A stretch of DNA of 7,296 bases from CAG-103 sp045112425 (GTDB lineage Bacteria > Bacillota > Clostridia > Oscillospirales > Oscillospiraceae): assembly GCA_045112425.1 (NCBI GenBank), contig JBGUHV010000250.1:1-7296 (forward strand), read 5' to 3'. Numbering within the stretch: position 1 is the stretch's first letter; the number at the start of each line of letters is the position of its first letter. The notes under the pieces were generated by a model. That model searched no databases and was not told the DNA's origin. It saw only the letters and a program-made list of their open reading frames with translations. This document shows, piece by piece, positions 5,593 through 7,296 of this stretch. A program made the translations under genes and the position numbers.

Positions 5593-5628
5593 GTCCTATT
5601 CATGGTTTTTTTGAAAGGATGTGATTTT

Positions 5629-5829
5629 ATGAATGGACTGAACAACGAAAGACCGGCTGTGCTGAACGCAACACAGTTGGCCGAAGTTCTGGGAATCTCC
5701 CGTGCTGGGGCATATAACCTTATGCATCAGGAGGACTTTCCCACGCTTCAGATTGGCAAGCGTCTCCTTGTGCCGTGGGACAAGCTGCAGATCTGGATTG
5801 ATCGGAATACAGGAGGTGAGATTCCATGA
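5629..5829 (+). CDS. Excisionase-family helix-turn-helix protein
   Basis: A 66-residue protein with the excisionase-type (MerR-like, HTH_17) fold: LNATQLAEVLGISRAGAYNLMHQEDFPTLQIGKRLLVPWDKLQIWID, where residues from about 11 to 35 form the HTH and QIGKRLLVP is the beta wing. Such proteins bend DNA at attachment sites to favour excision and often regulate transcription as well. The start at 5629 is supported by AAAGGA (5614-5619) 9 bases upstream; a start at 5602 would add 9 residues and lacks a ribosome site. It is the first gene of the rightward operon, and its stop overlaps the next start as ATGA (5826-5829). It lies far from the att site, separated by integrase and DUF6076, so regulation of the promoter region is an alternative or additional role. 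Confidence 0.85.
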   Translation: MNGLNNERPAVLNATQLAEVLGISRAGAYNLMHQEDFPTLQIGKRLLVPWDKLQIWIDRNTGGEIP

Positions 5830-6971
5830 TCGCAGAAAAAGAAATGACCGCCCCGGTATCCTCTGCTGCAACAGAGGCGGGACAGTCATCCGAAATGTTT
5901 GCTGTAGCCAGTATAACGCAGCCTCCTCCGGAAGGCAAGAAAAATTTAATAGAGCTTGCTCGTCAGATTCAGGCAATGAATCGCGCGAATGATCCGGATC
6001 ACTTTCGGACCTTCACCATGCAGGATCTGTACGATACCGTTTATCCCGGCAAGCTTCCACTTGTGGAGGGGCTGATTTACCCGGGCACGTACATTTTCGC
6101 AGGTGCGCCAAAGGTTGGAAAGAGCTTCCTCATGGAGCAGCTTGCCTACCACGTCAGTACCGGGCTCCCTTTATGGGAGTTTCCGGTGCGGCAGGGCACC
6201 GTCCTGTATCTGGCTCTGGAGGACACGAAAGAACGTCTTTCGAGTCGCTTATACCGCATGTTTGGCGTAGAAGCCTCGCCGAACCTGTGGTTCGCGGTGG
6301 AGTCAGGGACGCTCGATTCCCATCTGGAGAACCAGACCCGAAACTTCCTTCGGGAGCATCCGGATACGCGGCTGATCATCGTGGATACGCTGCAGCGGGT
6401 ACGGGAAGGCGGCGATGGAACCTACAGCTACGCCAATGACTACGCAATCATTACGAAGCTGATGCAGATGATTCCCGATCCGAACTCCGTGTGCCTGCTT
6501 CTGGTGCATCACACCCGGAAGCTGGAAGCCGGAGAAAAGTTCGATATGATCTCCGGCACACACGGACTCACCGGCGCGGTGGATGGTTCGTTTGTTCTCT
6601 ATAAGGAGAAGCGCACCTCCAACCTCGCAGTATTGGAAGTCTCCGGCAGGGATCAGCAGGATCAGAAGCTGTATCTGGTACGTGACGAAGAGCGCCTGTC
6701 ATGGGAGCTGGATCACACGGAAACGGAGCTCTGGAAGGAGCCTCCCGATCCGGTTCTGGATGCTGTTGCCGCTGTCGTCAGCAGGGAGCAGCCAAAATGG
6801 GTTGGCACACCCACGGAGCTGGCGGAGGTGATTCACACTGAGCTGAAGCCAAACGCCCTGTCTACGAAGCTGAATATCAATGCGGGCAGGCTTCTGCATG
6901 AGCATGGTGTTCGGTACTGGAACAAACGGACACACGATGGGCGGCAAATCACACTCATGCTTGAAGCATAG
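5826..6971 (+). CDS. RepA-like RecA-fold ATPase (AAA_25 type)
   Basis: A 381-residue RecA-superfamily ATPase of the kind related to plasmid RepA/hexameric helicases. Residues 1-60 are a low-complexity lead-in; the core spans about 65-300. Visible motifs: Walker A GAPKVGKS (93-100), LALEDT with likely catalytic E132, Walker B LIIVDT (183-188), sensor-like LLLVHHTRK (224-232) and the glycine-rich SGTHGLTGAVDG (243-254) typical of RepA-like proteins. The C-terminal 75 residues look like a winged-helix unit. AGGAGGTGA at 5811-5819 and the ATGA overlap couple it to the excisionase. A helicase role in element replication or processing after excision, near the putative oriT immediately downstream, is inference. 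Use as a DNA-repair or regulatory ATPase is less likely. Confidence 0.87.
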   Translation: MIAEKEMTAPVSSAATEAGQSSEMFAVASITQPPPEGKKNLIELARQIQAMNRANDPDHFRTFTMQDLYDTVYPGKLPLVEGLIYPGTYIFAGAPKVGKSFLMEQLAYHVSTGLPLWEFPVRQGTVLYLALEDTKERLSSRLYRMFGVEASPNLWFAVESGTLDSHLENQTRNFLREHPDTRLIIVDTLQRVREGGDGTYSYANDYAIITKLMQMIPDPNSVCLLLVHHTRKLEAGEKFDMISGTHGLTGAVDGSFVLYKEKRTSNLAVLEVSGRDQQDQKLYLVRDEERLSWELDHTETELWKEPPDPVLDAVAAVVSREQPKWVGTPTELAEVIHTELKPNALSTKLNINAGRLLHEHGVRYWNKRTHDGRQITLMLEA

Positions 6972-6972
6972 T

Positions 6973-6997
6973 GTGACGATGTGTGACGGTCGTGACG
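6973..6997 (+). repeat. Three tandem GTGACG units
   Basis: GTGACG at 6973-6978, 6983-6988 and 6992-6997, spaced 10 and 9 bases, roughly one helical turn, starting 2 bases after the ATPase stop. The third is part of the following inverted repeat. Iteron-like protein binding is possible. Confidence 0.6.
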
Positions 6998-7027
6998 GTG
7001 TTTTCCCGGTCGGTGAAACACCGTCAC
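6992..7027. repeat. 12-bp perfect inverted repeat
   Basis: GTGACGGTGTTT (6992-7003) pairs with AAACACCGTCAC (7016-7027) around a 12-base loop. No T-tract on either strand, so it is unlikely to be a terminator; an oriT or replication-related structure is more likely. Confidence 0.75.
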
Positions 7028-7028
7028 C

Positions 7029-7047
7029 ATCGACACGGATCGACACG
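7029..7047 (+). repeat. Two tandem ATCGACACG units
   Basis: ATCGACACG at 7029-7037 and 7039-7047, a 10-base period matching that of the GTGACG units upstream. Confidence 0.6.
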
Positions 7048-7081
7048 TGCGTGGGCTTATCACAGCCGCAGCCCCGCAGGG

Positions 7082-7123
7082 CGCAAAGCGCTTTTGATGC
7101 GCAGTGTCAAAAGTGCTTTTGCG
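7082..7123. repeat. Near-perfect 16-bp hairpin, oriT candidate core
   Basis: CGCAAAGCGCTTTTGA (7082-7097) pairs with TCAAAAGTGCTTTTGCG (7107-7123) with one G-T wobble and one bulged T. The 9-base loop ends in CAGTG. MobV origins such as pMV158 have an AGTGTG/TTA nick beside a similar stem, so 7102-7109 is the best nick-site guess; the resemblance is loose. Confidence 0.55.
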
Positions 7124-7143
7124 TTACTCTTGACAAGAGTAAC
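7123..7143. repeat. 10-bp near-palindrome GTTACTCTTG/CAAGAGTAAC
   Basis: Perfect 10-bp arms (7123-7132, 7134-7143) separated by a single A. Directly adjoins the preceding hairpin. The centre forces an unpaired loop if extruded, so it is more likely a dimeric protein site than an RNA structure. Confidence 0.7.
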
Positions 7144-7150
7144 AGAACCT

Positions 7151-7163
7151 GCCGCTGCGCGGC
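7151..7163. repeat. Short GC hairpin GCCGC-TGC-GCGGC
   Basis: Five-bp perfect stem with a 3-base loop just before the purine-rich GAAAGGAAGGAAAG. It may limit access to that ribosome-site-like tract in RNA; otherwise no known function. Confidence 0.4.
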
Positions 7164-7183
7164 GAAAGGAAGGAAAGATTAAA

Positions 7184-7258
7184 ATGTTATGTAAACTTGA
7201 TAGGAGAAAATACAAATGCAAAGAACCATCAGCGCTATGGTGGGTAAAGGGTCCGTGA
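7184..7258 (+). CDS. Possible 24-codon leader peptide overlapping the relaxase start
   Basis: ATG 7184 follows a strong purine tract AAGGAAGGAAAG (7166-7177) at ribosome-site distance. It encodes MLCKLDRRKYKCKEPSALWW followed by VKGP and stops at TGA 7256-7258, running through the relaxase start in another frame. Basic, two cysteines, no known family. It could couple translation to the relaxase or be fortuitous; conservation of its reading frame is untested. Confidence 0.3.
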   Translation: MLCKLDRRKYKCKEPSALWWVKGP

Positions 7259-7296
7259 ATCACAACAGCCGCAAATTCAAGGCGGCCAATGTGGAC
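7216..7296 (+). CDS. MobV/Pre-type plasmid recombination relaxase, N-terminal 27 residues (cut by window end)
   Basis: ATG 7216 with TAGGAG (7201-7206) 9 bases upstream opens a frame that runs to the last base. It reads MQRTISAMVGKGSVNHNSRK then FKAANVD, which I recognise as the start of the Mob/Pre family of Firmicute integrative elements. The HNxR motif I of MobV relaxases is present (H16, N17, R19). These enzymes nick oriT, attach to the 5' DNA end and lead the strand into the recipient. The remaining several hundred residues, including the later catalytic motifs, are outside the window. Start, motif and oriT-like neighbourhood agree, so the call is fairly firm despite the short fragment. 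Confidence 0.82.
   Translation, partial: MQRTISAMVGKGSVNHNSRKFKAANVD

Larger units (their letters stand above)
6972..7215. other. Repeat-rich intergenic stretch, putative origin of transfer
   Basis: Lies between the RepA-like ATPase and a MobV-type relaxase start, the usual place for oriT of MobV elements. It contains tandem GTGACG and CGACACG units, a 12-bp perfect inverted repeat, a 16-bp near-perfect hairpin with AGTG in the loop, a 10-bp near-palindrome and a short GC hairpin, apart from a possible 24-codon ORF at its end. No terminator with a T-run was found. The nick site is not identified. Confidence 0.55.
3131..7296. mobile_element. Integrative mobilizable/conjugative element, one end (continues past window)
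   Basis: From the tRNA-Ser 3' end onwards the gene content changes to integrase, DUF6076 protein, excisionase-like HTH, RepA-like ATPase, a repeat-rich putative oriT and a MobV/Pre relaxase, and base composition becomes less GC-rich than the host flank. An integrase next to a tRNA plus a relaxase indicates an integrative element mobilizable by conjugation. Whether it also carries a full transfer apparatus (ICE) or relies on a helper (IME) cannot be decided here. The left limit is approximate. Confidence 0.88.

Noticed and set aside
5596..5976. 126-codon minus-strand frame
   Set aside because: Antisense to the excisionase-like gene and the start of the ATPase gene; no motif and no ribosome site seen.
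6973..7047. Short tandem repeats considered as a CRISPR array
   Set aside because: Units are 6 to 9 bases with 1 to 4 base gaps, far from CRISPR repeat and spacer lengths, and no cas gene is nearby.
7130..7135. TTGACA considered as -35 box of a relaxase promoter
   Set aside because: No acceptable -10 box lies 16 to 18 bases downstream; the hexamer falls at the centre of the 7123-7143 near-palindrome.

Overview
The window looks like a chromosomal segment of a fairly high-GC gut Firmicute (Clostridia, probably Oscillospiraceae/Ruminococcaceae-like), interrupted at a serine tRNA gene by the left end of an integrative mobilizable or conjugative element. The host assignment is an inference from the Bacillus/Clostridium-type glucose-6-phosphate isomerase, strong AGGAGG ribosome sites and GC-rich codon use. 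The flank (1 to about 3150) is visibly more GC-rich than the element (about 3150 to 7296).

Host side. The 3' part of pgi (2-532) is followed by a small P-loop ATP-binding protein with its own promoter (641-1054). A strong hairpin terminator (1063-1098) separates this from a convergent Rrf2/IscR-like regulator (1110-1511, minus). Divergent from the regulator is a two-gene operon with an ATGA stop/start overlap: a DUF3343 putative sulfur/selenium-carrier-like protein (1637-1894) and a class V cysteine desulfurase (1891-3012). This layout suggests an Fe-S or cysteine-sensing regulator next to a small sulfur-transfer module. A tRNA-Ser(GCU) with encoded CCA (3062-3153) follows; the -35 box of its promoter overlaps the desulfurase stop codon.

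Element side. Just past the tRNA 3' end lie a terminator and four phased TTGAC repeats. Next come a tyrosine integrase (3253-4449, minus) and, in the same operon upstream of it, a DUF6076-like zinc-finger protein (4509-5486, minus). On the plus strand are a small excisionase-type HTH protein (5629-5829), a RepA/RecA-fold ATPase translationally coupled to it (5826-6971), a 240-base non-coding stretch packed with inverted and direct repeats that is a good oriT candidate (6972-7215), and the first 27 codons of a MobV/Pre-type relaxase (7216-7296).

The most interesting region is 5507-5593. Two good sigma-70-type promoters point towards each other: the leftward one drives DUF6076 and integrase, the rightward one drives excisionase, ATPase and mobilization. 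Their -35 boxes are both consensus TTGACA, and the stretch between them is full of GTAG/CTAC inverted repeats, including a perfect 16-bp palindrome over the rightward -10 box. This looks like a compact two-state switch between integration and excision/transfer.
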